From: Aquisphaera giovannonii
Lineage (GTDB): Bacteria > Planctomycetota > Planctomycetia > Isosphaerales > Isosphaeraceae
Assembly: GCF_008087625.1 (NCBI RefSeq)
Contig: NZ_CP042997.1
Coordinates: forward strand, 3,472,001-3,536,000
Reading direction: 5' to 3'
Length of the DNA: 64,000 bases
Part shown: positions 25,927 through 38,176 of the stretch, piece after piece
How positions within the stretch are numbered: position 1 is the stretch's first letter
How the letters are laid out: each line of letters starts with the position of its first letter
Notes under the pieces: generated by a model
Seen by the model: only the letters and a program-made list of their open reading frames with translations
Database searches by the model: none
Told to the model about the DNA's origin: nothing
Program-made: the position numbers and the translations under genes

Positions 25927-26751
25927 TCATCTCCCCTGGTTGTCCGTGGCCATCGAGAGCTGGGACCGGTTCTGCTCCGCGAGGAGGTCCGCCTGCCACT
26001 TGGCGAACTCCTCGTCGCTGGCGTGCACCGTCACGTTGCCGCGCATCTTGTAGTGCCCCCAGCCGCAGAGCTCGGCGCAGACGAGCTCGAAATGGCCCGC
26101 GGTGTCGGAGTCGAACCAGACCGGGATGATCATCCCGGGCACGGCGTCCTGCTTGATCCGCATGTGGGGGAGGAAGAACGAGTGGATCACGTCCGACGAC
26201 CGGAGGTTGATCAGCGTCATCCGGTCCTTCACGAAGTGGAAGTCGTTGACGGTGTAGAGGTCGTCGGGCGTGTAGAGCTTGCGGTCGGGGCCGGGGTAGC
26301 GGAAGATCCACTGGAACTGCCGGGCGGTGACCTCCGCGGTCGGCTGGACCTTGGGCGCGGCGCTCCGGAACTTGATGTTAGCCCAGGTGCCCATCTGGTA
26401 GAGGGCGATGAACACGAGGATGGCCGCGGGGATGATCGTCCAGATCACCTCCAGGCGCTGGCTGCCGTGGAAGTACCGCGCCTGGCGGACGGGCCGGCCC
26501 GCGTCGTCGACCCGGTCGGCGAAGCGGTAGGCCTCCCAGACGAGGACCACCTGGGTGCCGATGAAGACGACCCCGGTGATCACCAGGATGATCACGAACA
26601 GGCTGTCGATCTCGCGGCCGAACGAGGAGACGCTGTGGTGCATGTCGCCCGACGGGTTGGGCAGCCACCAGTCGCCGGAGAGCGGGGCGTAGACGAAGGC
26701 CCCGACGGAGAAGATCGCCGCGAGGGCGAAGACGACGCTCCAGTATCGCAC
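25927..26751 (-). CDS. coxB: Cytochrome c oxidase subunit II with CuA centre
   Basis: Accepts electrons from cytochrome c through the dinuclear CuA site. The 274-residue protein starts at GTG 26751, with GGGGAG 8 bases upstream, avoiding an artefactual 39-residue extension. It shows an N-terminal hydrophobic segment (about 4-22), a membrane helix pair (49-75 and 100-120) and a periplasmic cupredoxin domain. CuA ligands are His190 (DVIHSFFLP), Cys225, Cys229, His233 and Met236 in CAELCGWGHYKM. No C-terminal cytochrome c domain is fused, so the upstream dihaem protein probably supplies that function. Confidence 0.95.
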   Translation of the reverse strand: MRYWSVVFALAAIFSVGAFVYAPLSGDWWLPNPSGDMHHSVSSFGREIDSLFVIILVITGVVFIGTQVVLVWEAYRFADRVDDAGRPVRQARYFHGSQRLEVIWTIIPAAILVFIALYQMGTWANIKFRSAAPKVQPTAEVTARQFQWIFRYPGPDRKLYTPDDLYTVNDFHFVKDRMTLINLRSSDVIHSFFLPHMRIKQDAVPGMIIPVWFDSDTAGHFELVCAELCGWGHYKMRGNVTVHASDEEFAKWQADLLAEQNRSQLSMATDNQGR

Positions 26752-26833
26752 GGGTGAGGCTCCCCTGAAGGGTCTTCCACTTCCGGTTCGGCCGCGGTTC
26801 CGCGGGGCCGGCCGGGACGTCTCGAGGCGGCGA

Positions 26834-28147
26834 TCAGCGGGCGGCGACCGGAGGCGTCCCCGACACACCCGGCGGGACTTCCGGCCCTCCGGGATGGGGC
26901 GACTCCCCGAGCAGCTCGGGCTCGAAGGGGAGGGCCAGGACGAAGTTCACGAGGTCCCACACCTTCTTCTCGTCGATGGTCGGGTAGTGGGCCGGCATCT
27001 GGGCGCCGGTGATCCCCTTGGCGATCCGCCAGTAGATGTCGATGGGCCGCCGGCCGCCCTTGTAGACGGTGTCCTTGCCCCGGTTCAGGTTCGCCGGGCG
27101 GAGCGGGTTGCCCCAGTCGTCCAGCTTCTGGCCCCAGAGGTCCTTCATCTCGGGGCTCAGGGCGTCGATCCGCTGCTGCCGCTCGCTCGGGTTGCCGCCG
27201 AAGACGACCTGGTTGAACACGTCCTGGGGGACGAAGCTCTTGCCGTCGCCCCTGGCCAGCAGGCCGTGGCATCCCGAGCATTCGAGCTTCTCCGGCGTCT
27301 TGCCGAGGAACAGCTCGCGGCCTCGGAGGATGCTCTCGCGGGTAGACTCGGTCCGGGCGATTGTCGGGTTGACGACCTTCGACTGGTCGGCGATCCAGCG
27401 CCGGATCACGCCGTCGGCGATCTCCGCGGCCGTCTCGGGCGAGAGGGCGTTGATGTCGGTCTCGTCCGAGATCGCCCCCTCGTCGATGAGCGCCAGCTCG
27501 GTCTCGCCGCGGATCGAGAGGAAGATCACGTAGTCCACGACCTGGTCGATCTCGAAGTCCGAGAGCAGGGAGTGGAACGCCGGCATCGAGGTCCCGTTGA
27601 GGCCGTTGCGGACGGTCCGCTTGAGGTCCTCCTTCGAGGGCCTCGCGCCGTTGGGCGTGGACGTGAACTTGAACAGGCCCTTGCGATAGTCGCGCGGGTA
27701 GGGATAGAGGAACGGGGCCGTCGGGCCGTCGCCGGCGCCCGAGACGCCGTGGCAGTGCAGGCATTGGCGGCGGTAGATCCCGTAGCCCCCCGCGTAGCGC
27801 GTGAACTGCTTGGTGACCGGGTCCTCGTTCGCCGAGTGCTTCACCACGCCGTCCTGGACCTGGTAGTTGCCCAGGTAGGCACCGCCGGAATTGAGCAGGC
27901 CGCCCATGGCCTCCGGGACGCGGATCCGCTGGGGATCCTCCCCGAAGATGTCCGCGAGGGCCTTGCGGACCTTCTCCTGGAGCCTCGGCTTGCCGACGAG
28001 GCTGGACCGGCCCTTGACGTCCTTCGTCAGGGCCTCGTTCTCCACGTAATGGAGCTTTCCCGCGAGGAAGCTGTCGGAGCAACCGGAGATGGCGGGAACC
28101 AGGAAGCAGAGGCCGATGACTCGATGAAGCCGACTCCGCACGGTCAC
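26834..28147 (-). CDS. Dihaem cytochrome c lipoprotein of the oxidase operon
   Basis: A 437-residue electron carrier anchored by a lipid. The signal ends in ISGC (Cys23). Two class-I haem sites are visible: CLHCH at 129-133 with Met189 as likely axial ligand (GTSMPAFHS), and CSGCH at 290-294 with Met in GAQMPAHYP near 388. The GTG at 28147 follows GGAGG and yields a proper lipoprotein signal; an upstream ATG would give a nonsensical leader. As the first gene of the cluster, 82 bases before coxB, it probably passes electrons to CuA. Only a weak promoter candidate is seen upstream. Confidence 0.92.
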   Translation of the reverse strand: MTVRSRLHRVIGLCFLVPAISGCSDSFLAGKLHYVENEALTKDVKGRSSLVGKPRLQEKVRKALADIFGEDPQRIRVPEAMGGLLNSGGAYLGNYQVQDGVVKHSANEDPVTKQFTRYAGGYGIYRRQCLHCHGVSGAGDGPTAPFLYPYPRDYRKGLFKFTSTPNGARPSKEDLKRTVRNGLNGTSMPAFHSLLSDFEIDQVVDYVIFLSIRGETELALIDEGAISDETDINALSPETAAEIADGVIRRWIADQSKVVNPTIARTESTRESILRGRELFLGKTPEKLECSGCHGLLARGDGKSFVPQDVFNQVVFGGNPSERQQRIDALSPEMKDLWGQKLDDWGNPLRPANLNRGKDTVYKGGRRPIDIYWRIAKGITGAQMPAHYPTIDEKKVWDLVNFVLALPFEPELLGESPHPGGPEVPPGVSGTPPVAAR

Positions 28148-28563
28148 GCGATCATCCTCCCCGCAACGGGGCGAAAGACTTCGACCCGTCGGTACCGACA
28201 AGAGGTCTCTAGACGGCCAGGAAACTGGCCAGGCACGAAACACCTGAGCGGCGGATCCGGGCGGCGCGAAGCCCTCGGAGCGTCGAGCCAACCCCACCCT
28301 CATAGGCCGGCCGCCGTAACGGAAGTTGTTGGCGACCAAGGAGTGGGGGTATTTTGACGCCCGGCATTCTGCGCCGTCAAGGCACGGACGACCCTCGATC
28401 GGGAAGTTATCCTAGTCATCTCCTCCGGCGCCGACAAGTCACCCGAAGTTTTCGTGAAATTCGCCGAGGACGAAATTTATGACGGGGCGGAAAACGCCCG
28501 ATATTGAGGAACGCTCCAGTCTCATTCCCCGTCGCCCGATCGCATACCAATGTGCGAGAGAAC
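28148..28563. other. Divergent intergenic region between oxidase operon and CPBP gene
   Basis: 416 bases with no gene. On the minus strand a weak promoter candidate, TTGTCG (complement of 28432-28437), 17 bases, TAGGAT (complement of 28409-28414), could serve the oxidase operon; its -10 hexamer is the same as that proposed for 6S RNA. A second feature is the pair TTGACG at 28354-28359 and CGTCAA at 28375-28380, an inverted repeat of 6 bp that could be an operator. Confidence 0.35.
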
Positions 28564-29406
28564 ATGCCATCCACCCGCCGAGGTAAGGGAGAGACGGACC
28601 GGCCGGTGCCGCTGCACCGGGAGTACCGGAACGGCAAGCCGCTGCTCGTCATCGAGTCCCCGGAGCCGCCGGCCACGAGCTACTGGTCGGCGACGAGGAG
28701 GCCGCTCCCCTCGCTGATCCTGGTCGCCCCCTTGATCTTGATGTACGAGCTGGGCGTCGTCTGGCAAGGGGGCTCGGGGGCGGCGGTACGCACCGGGGCG
28801 GACGCCTGGATGCGTCGGCTGCTCTCCTCGGTCGGGATGACGGACCAATGGCTGCCGCCGCTGGCGCTGGTGCTCATCCTCCTGGCCTGGCAGGTCTGCA
28901 GCCCTCGCAATTGGCGGTTCTCGCCGTCCACGCTGGTCGGCATGGTCCTCGAGAGCGGCCTGCTGGCGATCGCCCTGGTCGGGATCAGCCGGCTGATCGA
29001 CGTGGGCTTCACGTTCCTCGACCAGCATCCTCCCCTGGCGCTGGCCGTCGAGGCCCGGCCGGGCCTCTCGCCCTATGCGCCCCTGATCGGCTTCCTGGGG
29101 GCCGGGGTCTACGAGGAGGCGCTCTTCCGGCTGATCCTGGTGCCGGTCTTCTTCCACACCCTGAAGATCCTCCAGATGCCCCAGGTGCTGGCGAGCGCGC
29201 TGGCGGTCACGGGCTCCGCCCTCCTGTTCTCCCTGGCCCATCACGCCGGGACCCCGGGCGAGGCCTTCACCTGGTACGCGTTCGTCTTCCGATGGACGGC
29301 CGGCGTCTTCTTCGCCTGGGTCTTCATCGTCCGCGGGTTCGGCATCGCGGTCGGCACGCACACCGCGTACGATGTCCTCGTCGGGTGGGTGGGGTGGCAG
29401 CTCTGA
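28564..29406 (+). CDS. CPBP family intramembrane glutamic protease
   Basis: A 280-residue membrane protein of the Rce1/ABI group. A basic N-terminal 40 residues precede about seven helices. The catalytic signature is complete: EEALFRL (motif 1, Glu-Glu and Arg), SALLFSLAHH (motif 2 with His), and GTHTAYD (motif 3). Such proteases process prenylated or membrane peptides, or self-immunity peptides. The ATG at 28564 is used; the TTG at 28504 is less likely. It is followed 50 bases later by a phosphoesterase gene in the same direction. Confidence 0.9.
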   Translation: MPSTRRGKGETDRPVPLHREYRNGKPLLVIESPEPPATSYWSATRRPLPSLILVAPLILMYELGVVWQGGSGAAVRTGADAWMRRLLSSVGMTDQWLPPLALVLILLAWQVCSPRNWRFSPSTLVGMVLESGLLAIALVGISRLIDVGFTFLDQHPPLALAVEARPGLSPYAPLIGFLGAGVYEEALFRLILVPVFFHTLKILQMPQVLASALAVTGSALLFSLAHHAGTPGEAFTWYAFVFRWTAGVFFAWVFIVRGFGIAVGTHTAYDVLVGWVGWQL

Positions 29407-29456
29407 GCCGGCCGACCCGATCGTGACACCGTCGTGGACGCCGGCTCCGCCTCAAC

Positions 29457-30329
29457 ATGCCAGACACACGCCCCAGGCTCCGCATCGTCCACGTCTCGGA
29501 CATCCATTTCTGGCGGTACGCCTGGAACCCGCTGCGGCTCCTCGGCAAGCGGGCCGTCGGCATGGCCTCGCTCCTCAGGGGGAGGGCCGCCCGGTTCCGC
29601 CTGGAGCGGATCGAGGATGTCGTGGACAGGGTGCTGTCGCTGGAGCCGGATCACATCCTGATCACCGGCGACCTCACGACCACGGCCCTCCCGGCCGAGT
29701 TCCGCGCGGCGAGGAAGGCCCTTGGGCCCTGGCTGAGGGACCGCGGCCGCGTGACCGTGCTGCCCGGCAACCACGATCGCTACACCGTCGGCGCCCACCG
29801 GAATCGTCGGTTCGAGGAATACTTCGGCGAGTTCATGCCGAAGCCGACCTTCCCCTGGCTGCGTCATCTTGACGGCCGCACCGCGATCCTCGGCCTCGAC
29901 CCGACGCGGGCGGCGGTCTCGGCCCGGGGGTTGCTGCCGGCCCATCAGTTCGCGAAAGCCCGGGAGCTCGTCCAGGGGATGGAGCCCGCGAAACGCCGGT
30001 TGATCGTGGCCTGCCACTATCCGCTCCACGCGCCCGAGGCTCATCGGCGGGAATTGTCGGGCAAGCGGATGATCAATGCGGGCGAGGTCTCGGCCTGGCT
30101 CGCCGGCGTCGGGCCGCACGTCTACTGCTGCGGCCACGTCCACGCCGCCTGGTCGTTCCGGCCGGAAGCCATCCCGGGGCAGCTCTGCCTGAACGCCGGC
30201 GCCCCCCTGCTGCGCGACCATTCCGGCCACCGCCCCCCGGGGTTCCTCGAGATCACGCTCGAGGGCGAGCGGATCACGGTCGATCACCACGCTTGGAGAA
30301 GTGGCGGCTGGATTGTCGCGAAACTCTAG
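29457..30329 (+). CDS. Calcineurin-like metallophosphoesterase
   Basis: A 290-residue cytoplasmic dinuclear-metal hydrolase. All five signature blocks are seen: VSDIHFW (D-x-H), ITGDLT (G-D), PGNHDRY (GNHD), ACHYPLH and YCCGHVHAAW (GHVH). Residues 75-290 form the beta-sandwich core. The family acts on phosphomonoesters, diesters or UDP-sugars; the substrate cannot be named from this sequence. A basic region (residues 25-50, rich in Arg/Leu) may contact membrane or nucleic acid. Followed by a strong palindrome. Confidence 0.9.
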   Translation: MPDTRPRLRIVHVSDIHFWRYAWNPLRLLGKRAVGMASLLRGRAARFRLERIEDVVDRVLSLEPDHILITGDLTTTALPAEFRAARKALGPWLRDRGRVTVLPGNHDRYTVGAHRNRRFEEYFGEFMPKPTFPWLRHLDGRTAILGLDPTRAAVSARGLLPAHQFAKARELVQGMEPAKRRLIVACHYPLHAPEAHRRELSGKRMINAGEVSAWLAGVGPHVYCCGHVHAAWSFRPEAIPGQLCLNAGAPLLRDHSGHRPPGFLEITLEGERITVDHHAWRSGGWIVAKL

Positions 30330-30383
30330 TCAGGAGGCGGCCCCCCCGGAGGCGACACCGGCGGAGGCTCGTCCGGTGGCCCT

Positions 30384-30455
30384 GTAGGAGCCGCCTCCGT
30401 GCGGCGACCGGGATGGCCTCGGCTCACCCGGTCGCCGCACGGAGGCGGCTCCTAC
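30384..30455. repeat. 29-bp perfect inverted repeat, REP-like element and likely bidirectional terminator
   Basis: GTAGGAGCCGCCTCCGTGCG... (30384-30412) is exactly complementary to 30427-30455, with a 14-base loop. The outer head GTAGGAGC followed by a GC-rich arm recalls REP palindromes of gamma-Proteobacteria. It lies between the ends of two convergent genes (phosphoesterase and atpC), where it can terminate both transcripts. Confidence 0.75.
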
Positions 30456-30499
30456 CGCGATCGCACCGGATGCGAAACGCGGGCGTGTTCCGCCCTGGG

Positions 30500-30946
30500 T
30501 CAGTGAGCCTTGACGCGGAGCATGGCGCGGGCGCGGGCGACGCCTCGCGTCTTGGCAGCGAGCTCCTCGGGCGTGACGGCCCGGAGGTGCTCGGCCTTCT
30601 GGAGCTCCTGGGTCGCCGCGGCGGCGTCAATCTTCTCCGCCGCGATGGCGCGGGAGGTGAGCACGGTCACGACGTCGTCCCGGATCTGGACGAAGCCGCC
30701 GTCGACGAAGTAGCGGCGGGTTGTCTCGCCGGTCTTCGTGCGGAGCTCGCCGTAGCCGAGGCGGCCGATCGCCGGCGCCCGGCCGGGGAGGACGCCGAGC
30801 TCGCCGTCATGGAGTGGCAGGGCGACGAAGTCCGCCTCCTGCTCCAGCGCGGTCCGCTCGGGCGTCACGACGACGACCTGGAGGCGCCTGTCCTCGCCGC
30901 TGACCGGGCGCTTCTTCTCGACGCCCACCTCGACCGCTTCCGCCAT
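30500..30946 (-). CDS. atpC: ATP synthase F1 epsilon subunit
   Basis: The 148-residue central-stalk and regulatory subunit. The N-terminal beta-sandwich shows LQVVVVTPERTALEQEADFVALPLHDGELGVLPGRAPAIGRLGYGELR, with its conserved Gly-Pro-type turn, and YFVDGGFVQIRDDVVTVLTSRAI. The C-terminal helices (about 90-145) are present and Ala-rich. Last gene of the atp operon, 61 bases after atpD and ending about 45 bases before the REP-like palindrome. Confidence 0.93.
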   Translation of the reverse strand: MAEAVEVGVEKKRPVSGEDRRLQVVVVTPERTALEQEADFVALPLHDGELGVLPGRAPAIGRLGYGELRTKTGETTRRYFVDGGFVQIRDDVVTVLTSRAIAAEKIDAAAATQELQKAEHLRAVTPEELAAKTRGVARARAMLRVKAH

Positions 30947-31007
30947 GACGAATCAACCTCCCCGACAATTCGATCCGCTCCGCCGCGATGCGACCCGGGC
31001 CCCAACC

Positions 31008-32504
<1,497 letters not shown>

Positions 32505-32546
32505 TCACGCTCGCGCGTCGGTCGGTCTTGATTCGGGTCGGTCGTG

Positions 32547-33470
32547 TCAAGAGAGGGCGGCGGCGGCCCCCACGATGTCGGCGAGGTCGCCGGTGATCTG
32601 GGACTGCCGGGCCCGGTTGTACTGGCGGGTCAGCGACTTGATCAGGTCGTCCGCGTTCTGGGTGGCGCCCCGCATGGCGACCATCCGGGCGATCTGCTCG
32701 CTGACCGCCGCGTCCAGGAAGCACTTGAAGAGCCGGACCTTGAACGAGACCGGGACGATCTCCTCCAGGATGCTCCCCGCGTCGGGCAGGAACTCGTAGG
32801 GGACCCGCTCCTTGGACTTCGCGGCGGCCTCGTCGGGCCTCGGGGCCTTCGACTTCATCACCGGCTCGCCCGCGGCGCCCAGGTCCCCGGCCACGATGGG
32901 CAGCAGGGTGGTGAGGGTCGCCACCTGGCGGGCGGCGTTGATGAAGCGGGTGTAGACGACGTCGAGCTGGTCGATCTCGCCGGCGATGTACATGGCGATG
33001 TAGCGGTCGGCGAGCCGCTCCACCTCGTCGAACTGCGGCCGGTCCTCGAACTGGTTGTACGTCGCGTCCATCCGCGTCTTGCGGTACTTCATGAAGTTGA
33101 CGCCGCGCTTGCCGGAGACCTCCAGCCGCGTCTCGATGCCGTCGGTCTCCAGCTCCTGGTAGCGGCGATACGCCAGCCGCAGGACGTTGCCGTTGTAGCC
33201 GCCGGCCAGGCCGCGGTTGCTCGTCAGGACCAGGAGCAAGGACCGCTTCACCGGGTCCCGCTTCTCGAGCAGGGGGTGCTTGACGTCCCGAGAGGTCTCC
33301 CCCAGGTCGGCCACGAGCTCGGCGATCTTCCGCGTGTAGGCCTCCGCCTCGGTCGCGCGGTCGAGCGTCTTGCGGAACCGCGCCGTGGCGATCAGCTCCA
33401 TCGTCCGGGTGATCTTGCGGATGTTCTGGACCGCCTGGCGGCGCTTGACGATCGCTCGGGCTTTGGCCAT
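32547..33470 (-). CDS. atpG: ATP synthase F1 gamma subunit
   Basis: The rotary shaft subunit, 307 residues. N-terminal helix begins MAKARAIVKRRQAVQNIRKITRTMELIATA, and the C-terminal helix ends RQSQITGDLADIVGAAAAL, both typical coiled-coil ends. The central Rossmann-like region has LLVLTSNRGLAGGYN. An insertion of about 25 residues (around 205-230, rich in Lys/Glu/Ala) is longer than in most bacteria. Spaced 61 bases from atpA. Confidence 0.95.
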   Translation of the reverse strand: MAKARAIVKRRQAVQNIRKITRTMELIATARFRKTLDRATEAEAYTRKIAELVADLGETSRDVKHPLLEKRDPVKRSLLLVLTSNRGLAGGYNGNVLRLAYRRYQELETDGIETRLEVSGKRGVNFMKYRKTRMDATYNQFEDRPQFDEVERLADRYIAMYIAGEIDQLDVVYTRFINAARQVATLTTLLPIVAGDLGAAGEPVMKSKAPRPDEAAAKSKERVPYEFLPDAGSILEEIVPVSFKVRLFKCFLDAAVSEQIARMVAMRGATQNADDLIKSLTRQYNRARQSQITGDLADIVGAAAALS

Positions 33471-33531
33471 CGGTGGTGTCTTCCGCTCGCTCGAACAGGG
33501 GTCGGGGCGCCGCGGGGGCGCCCCGGAGGGT

Positions 33532-35235
<1,704 letters not shown>

Positions 35236-35829
35236 GCGTCTTTCCTTCGATCAGTCGCTGGCGAAGCTGTTCGAGTCGGTTGCGGACGGAGGCGTCGACG
35301 ACCTGGTCGCCGACCTGGACCACGAGCCCGCCGATGAGGGACGGGTCGGTCGTGACGTTCATGATCGGGGTGGCGCCGGTCATCTCGGCGAGGCGGCGGG
35401 CGAGGGCCTCGCGCCGGCCGTCGTCGAGCGGGACCGCCGTGCGGACGAACACCGGGACGCGGCGGTGCCTCTTGTCCCAGATCCGCCGGGCCTCGGCGGC
35501 GATCGGCGACAGGAGGCCGAGCCGGCCGTGGCGGTTGAGCACCCGTAGGAACCGGGAGACCACGGCGCCGACGTGCCCCTCGAACAGCTCGCGGAGGATG
35601 CGGTCCTTCTCCGCGGCGGGGACCCGGCCGGAGCTGAGCGTCCGGGCGAACGCCGGGTGCGCGGCGAGGACCTCGCGGTCGATCGCCTCCAGCTCCTCGA
35701 CGGCCCGGTCCGCGGACCCGTCGGCCGTCGCCGCCCCGATGAGGGCCTCGGCGTACTGGCGGACGACCTCCGCGTCCTCGCCCGTGGCCGCGGCGCGGTG
35801 CGCGGCGTCTGCGGCCGTCGCCTGGGCGC

Positions 35830-36582
35830 TCATGAGTGGGCCCCCCCCCGGCCGTTGGCGGCCGACGAGGCGAGGGCGGGCAGCTCCTTGATGGCCTCGT
35901 CGAGCAGCCGGCGATGCTCATCCTCGTTCAGGCTGCGGGAGAGGACCCTGCCGGCCACGGAGACCGCGGCGTCGGCCGTCTTGTTCCAGATCTCGGAGAG
36001 GGCCTGGTCCTTGGCGGTCGAGATCTCCCGCTGCGCCCGGTCTCGGGCGGCCTCGGCCTCGGCCTGCGCGGCGCGGACGATCGCGTCGGCGTTGGCCTGG
36101 GCGTCCTTCTGGGCCTTGTCGAAGAGGGCCCGGATGCGGTCGTCGGCCTGGGCCATCAGCCGCCGGTGCTCGGCCAGCAGCTTCTCGCTCTCGTCCCGCG
36201 CCTTCTCGGTCTCCAGGAGGGTGTGCTCGAGGTGCTCCTCTCGGTGGTGCAGGGCCTCGGCCAGGGGCGCCCAGGCGAACCGCCGGAGGATGAACAGGAG
36301 GCCGAGGAAGACGAGCACGGTCCAGATCGCCAGGGTCGGCTCGGGCTTCAGGGGGTTGTTCGAGCCCTCCTCGGCCTCGGCGGCGTGCCCCGCCTCGGCG
36401 CCGTGCGCCGCGGGGGAGGCCGCCGGCGTGGGGGCGTGGCCGGGCTCGGCCTCGGCCTTCGGTGCATTGCCGTGCACGGGCTCCTGCGGGGCCGCCGCGA
36501 AGCCGGACGCCGGCCGGGCTGTCGCGGCCGCCAGGAGGGCCAGGAGGCCCAGGTTCAAGAACAAGGTCCGACGCCCAAGCAT
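35830..36582 (-). CDS. atpF: ATP synthase F0 subunit b with signal peptide and Ala/His-rich extension
   Basis: The peripheral-stalk subunit, 250 residues against about 160 in most bacteria. The extra length is N-terminal: a signal peptide (about 1-30) and a Pro/Ala/Glu/His-rich segment (30-77) precede the usual membrane helix (about 83-103, TLAIWTVLVFLGLLFIL). The long amphipathic coiled coil (about 105-235) is normal. The extension places the N-terminus in the periplasm after processing. Ends with ATGA overlap with atpH. Confidence 0.93.
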   Translation of the reverse strand: MLGRRTLFLNLGLLALLAAATARPASGFAAAPQEPVHGNAPKAEAEPGHAPTPAASPAAHGAEAGHAAEAEEGSNNPLKPEPTLAIWTVLVFLGLLFILRRFAWAPLAEALHHREEHLEHTLLETEKARDESEKLLAEHRRLMAQADDRIRALFDKAQKDAQANADAIVRAAQAEAEAARDRAQREISTAKDQALSEIWNKTADAAVSVAGRVLSRSLNEDEHRRLLDEAIKELPALASSAANGRGGAHS

Positions 36583-36739
36583 GTGTCAGTTCCCGCGTGG
36601 AAGTTCCAGCCCGAAGACGCGAATCGGACGCGGCGCCCGGGCCCGCGGCGCCCCCGGCTGGCGCGGGCCCGCTTCGCGGCCGGGCGCGGCACGCCCCGGG
36701 CGGCCGGCGGGGCCGGGCCCGGGGGCCGCGGACGCGTCG

Positions 36740-37057
36740 TCACTTACCCAGGATGACCTGCAGCACGATGATGATCAGCGCGAAGAACGTCACGCCCTCG
36801 ATGAGGGCCGCCGCGATGATCATGGCCGTCTGCACGTTGGTGGCGATCTCGGGCTGGCGGGCCATGCTCTCCACGGCCGCCTTCGCCAGCATCCCGATCC
36901 CCATCGCCGCGCCCACGATCACGATGCCGGCGCCGATCGCCTTCAGGTCGGAGAAGGGGGCCACCGTCGGCCCGGCCGCGGGGGCCTGGGCGTACGTGGC
37001 TCCCTGGGCGAACAGCAGCATGCCGACGGCGAGGACGGCGGTCTTGATGAACTTCAT
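36740..37057 (-). CDS. atpE: ATP synthase F0 subunit c with signal peptide
   Basis: The rotor-ring proteolipid. 105 residues: a signal peptide (MKFIKTAVLAVGMLLFAQGATYA) and then a normal two-helix c subunit. The polar loop is ARQPE, and the ion-binding Glu is in ALIEGVTFFAL in helix 2. Helix 1 (GAGIVIVGAAMGIGMLAKAAVES) lacks the Gln ligand expected of sodium rings, so proton coupling is favoured. The ATG at 37057 with AGGAG upstream is correct; a longer frame begins inside a GC-rich leader. Confidence 0.95.
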   Translation of the reverse strand: MKFIKTAVLAVGMLLFAQGATYAQAPAAGPTVAPFSDLKAIGAGIVIVGAAMGIGMLAKAAVESMARQPEIATNVQTAMIIAAALIEGVTFFALIIIVLQVILGK

Positions 37058-37270
37058 CGGACGCTCGACTCCTGGATTGTAGACTGGACCTCGAAAGAAA
37101 AGGAGGCCGGGCATCACGACGCCCCCCCCCATCACCGGGGCGAGGCCCCATCGGCCGCGCCCCCTTCCTTCATCTCGACTCCGCCCCCGGGGACGGGCGT
37201 CGTCGACCTCGTCCCATCCGTCCCCGGTGCGACGGGGCTCTCGCCCCCTCGCGCCCACCGCGCGGCCGGC

Positions 37271-38098
37271 TCAGTGCGGGTGCACCGACGTCCCGATGAA
37301 GAGGGCCGAGAGGAAGGTGAAGATGTACGCTTGCAAGAACGCGACGAACAGCTCGAGGAGGCTAAGGGCGATCACGCCCAGCACGCTCGCCGGCATCACG
37401 AGGTAGAAGGCCCCGACGTGCCAGGCCATGAGGATGAAGCCGAGGATCACCGCCAGCACCATGTGGCCCGCGAACATATTCGCGAAGAGCCGCACCGCCA
37501 GCACGACGTGGCGGATCAGCAGGCCGGCGATCTCGATGAAAAACATCAGCACCCAGAGGAAGGGCTTCAGCCACGGCGGCACGTCGAGGTGGGGCACCAG
37601 CCCCACCCAGTAGCCGACGAAGCCCGCCTGCTTCACCCCGGCGAGGATCACCATCGCCAGGGTCATCATGGCCAGGGCGAAGGTGACGTTGATGTTGCCC
37701 GTCGCCGAGGCCAGGCCCGGGATCATCCCCAGCAGGTTGCAGAAGAGCACGAAGAAGAAGACGGTCCAGAGGAACGGCAGGTACTCGTCGGCCCCATGCC
37801 CCCCGATCGACGGCCGGGCGACCTCGTCCCGGATGAACAGGAGCATCGCCTCGAACGCGTTGCCGAACCTCCCCTTCGTCACCGGGCGGCGAGCCACCAT
37901 CCTCGCCATCGGCACCATGATCGCGACGACCAGGAGCGCGGCGACCACCTCCATCACCATAAACTTGGTGATCTGGATCCCGAGGACCTGGGGCAGGTGC
38001 CAGGTGACCTGCATCTCCGGCCAGTTGGAGAACCAGGGGATCTCGAGGTGGGGACTGTCCTGCACGTGGCTCAGGGGATTGGCGCCATGCCCAGCCAT
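37271..38098 (-). CDS. atpB: ATP synthase F0 subunit a
   Basis: The proton-channel stator subunit, 275 residues with six helices. The essential Arg lies in LAVRLFANMFAGH, and helix 6 ends with LLELFVAFLQAYIFTFLSALF. The N-terminal His/Trp-rich tail is short. Second gene of the operon, 78 bases after atpZ, followed by an unusually long 213-base gap before atpE in which I see no gene. Confidence 0.97.
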   Translation of the reverse strand: MAGHGANPLSHVQDSPHLEIPWFSNWPEMQVTWHLPQVLGIQITKFMVMEVVAALLVVAIMVPMARMVARRPVTKGRFGNAFEAMLLFIRDEVARPSIGGHGADEYLPFLWTVFFFVLFCNLLGMIPGLASATGNINVTFALAMMTLAMVILAGVKQAGFVGYWVGLVPHLDVPPWLKPFLWVLMFFIEIAGLLIRHVVLAVRLFANMFAGHMVLAVILGFILMAWHVGAFYLVMPASVLGVIALSLLELFVAFLQAYIFTFLSALFIGTSVHPH

Positions 38099-38176
38099 GT
38101 CAGCTCACATCTCGTACGGGTGTAGGTCTTGATGGGCCTCGGCGGGCCCGCCGCCGGTACGCCGGGCCCGGCCGGC

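Noticed and set aside
28354-28380. TTGACG as a -35 box for the oxidase operon
   Set aside because: No matching -10 at 16-18 bases; the inverted repeat CGTCAA partner suggests an operator instead.
36740-37057. Sodium-coupled ATP synthase
   Set aside because: The helix-1 Gln and downstream Ser/Thr pattern of sodium c rings are not seen; proton coupling is the simpler reading.
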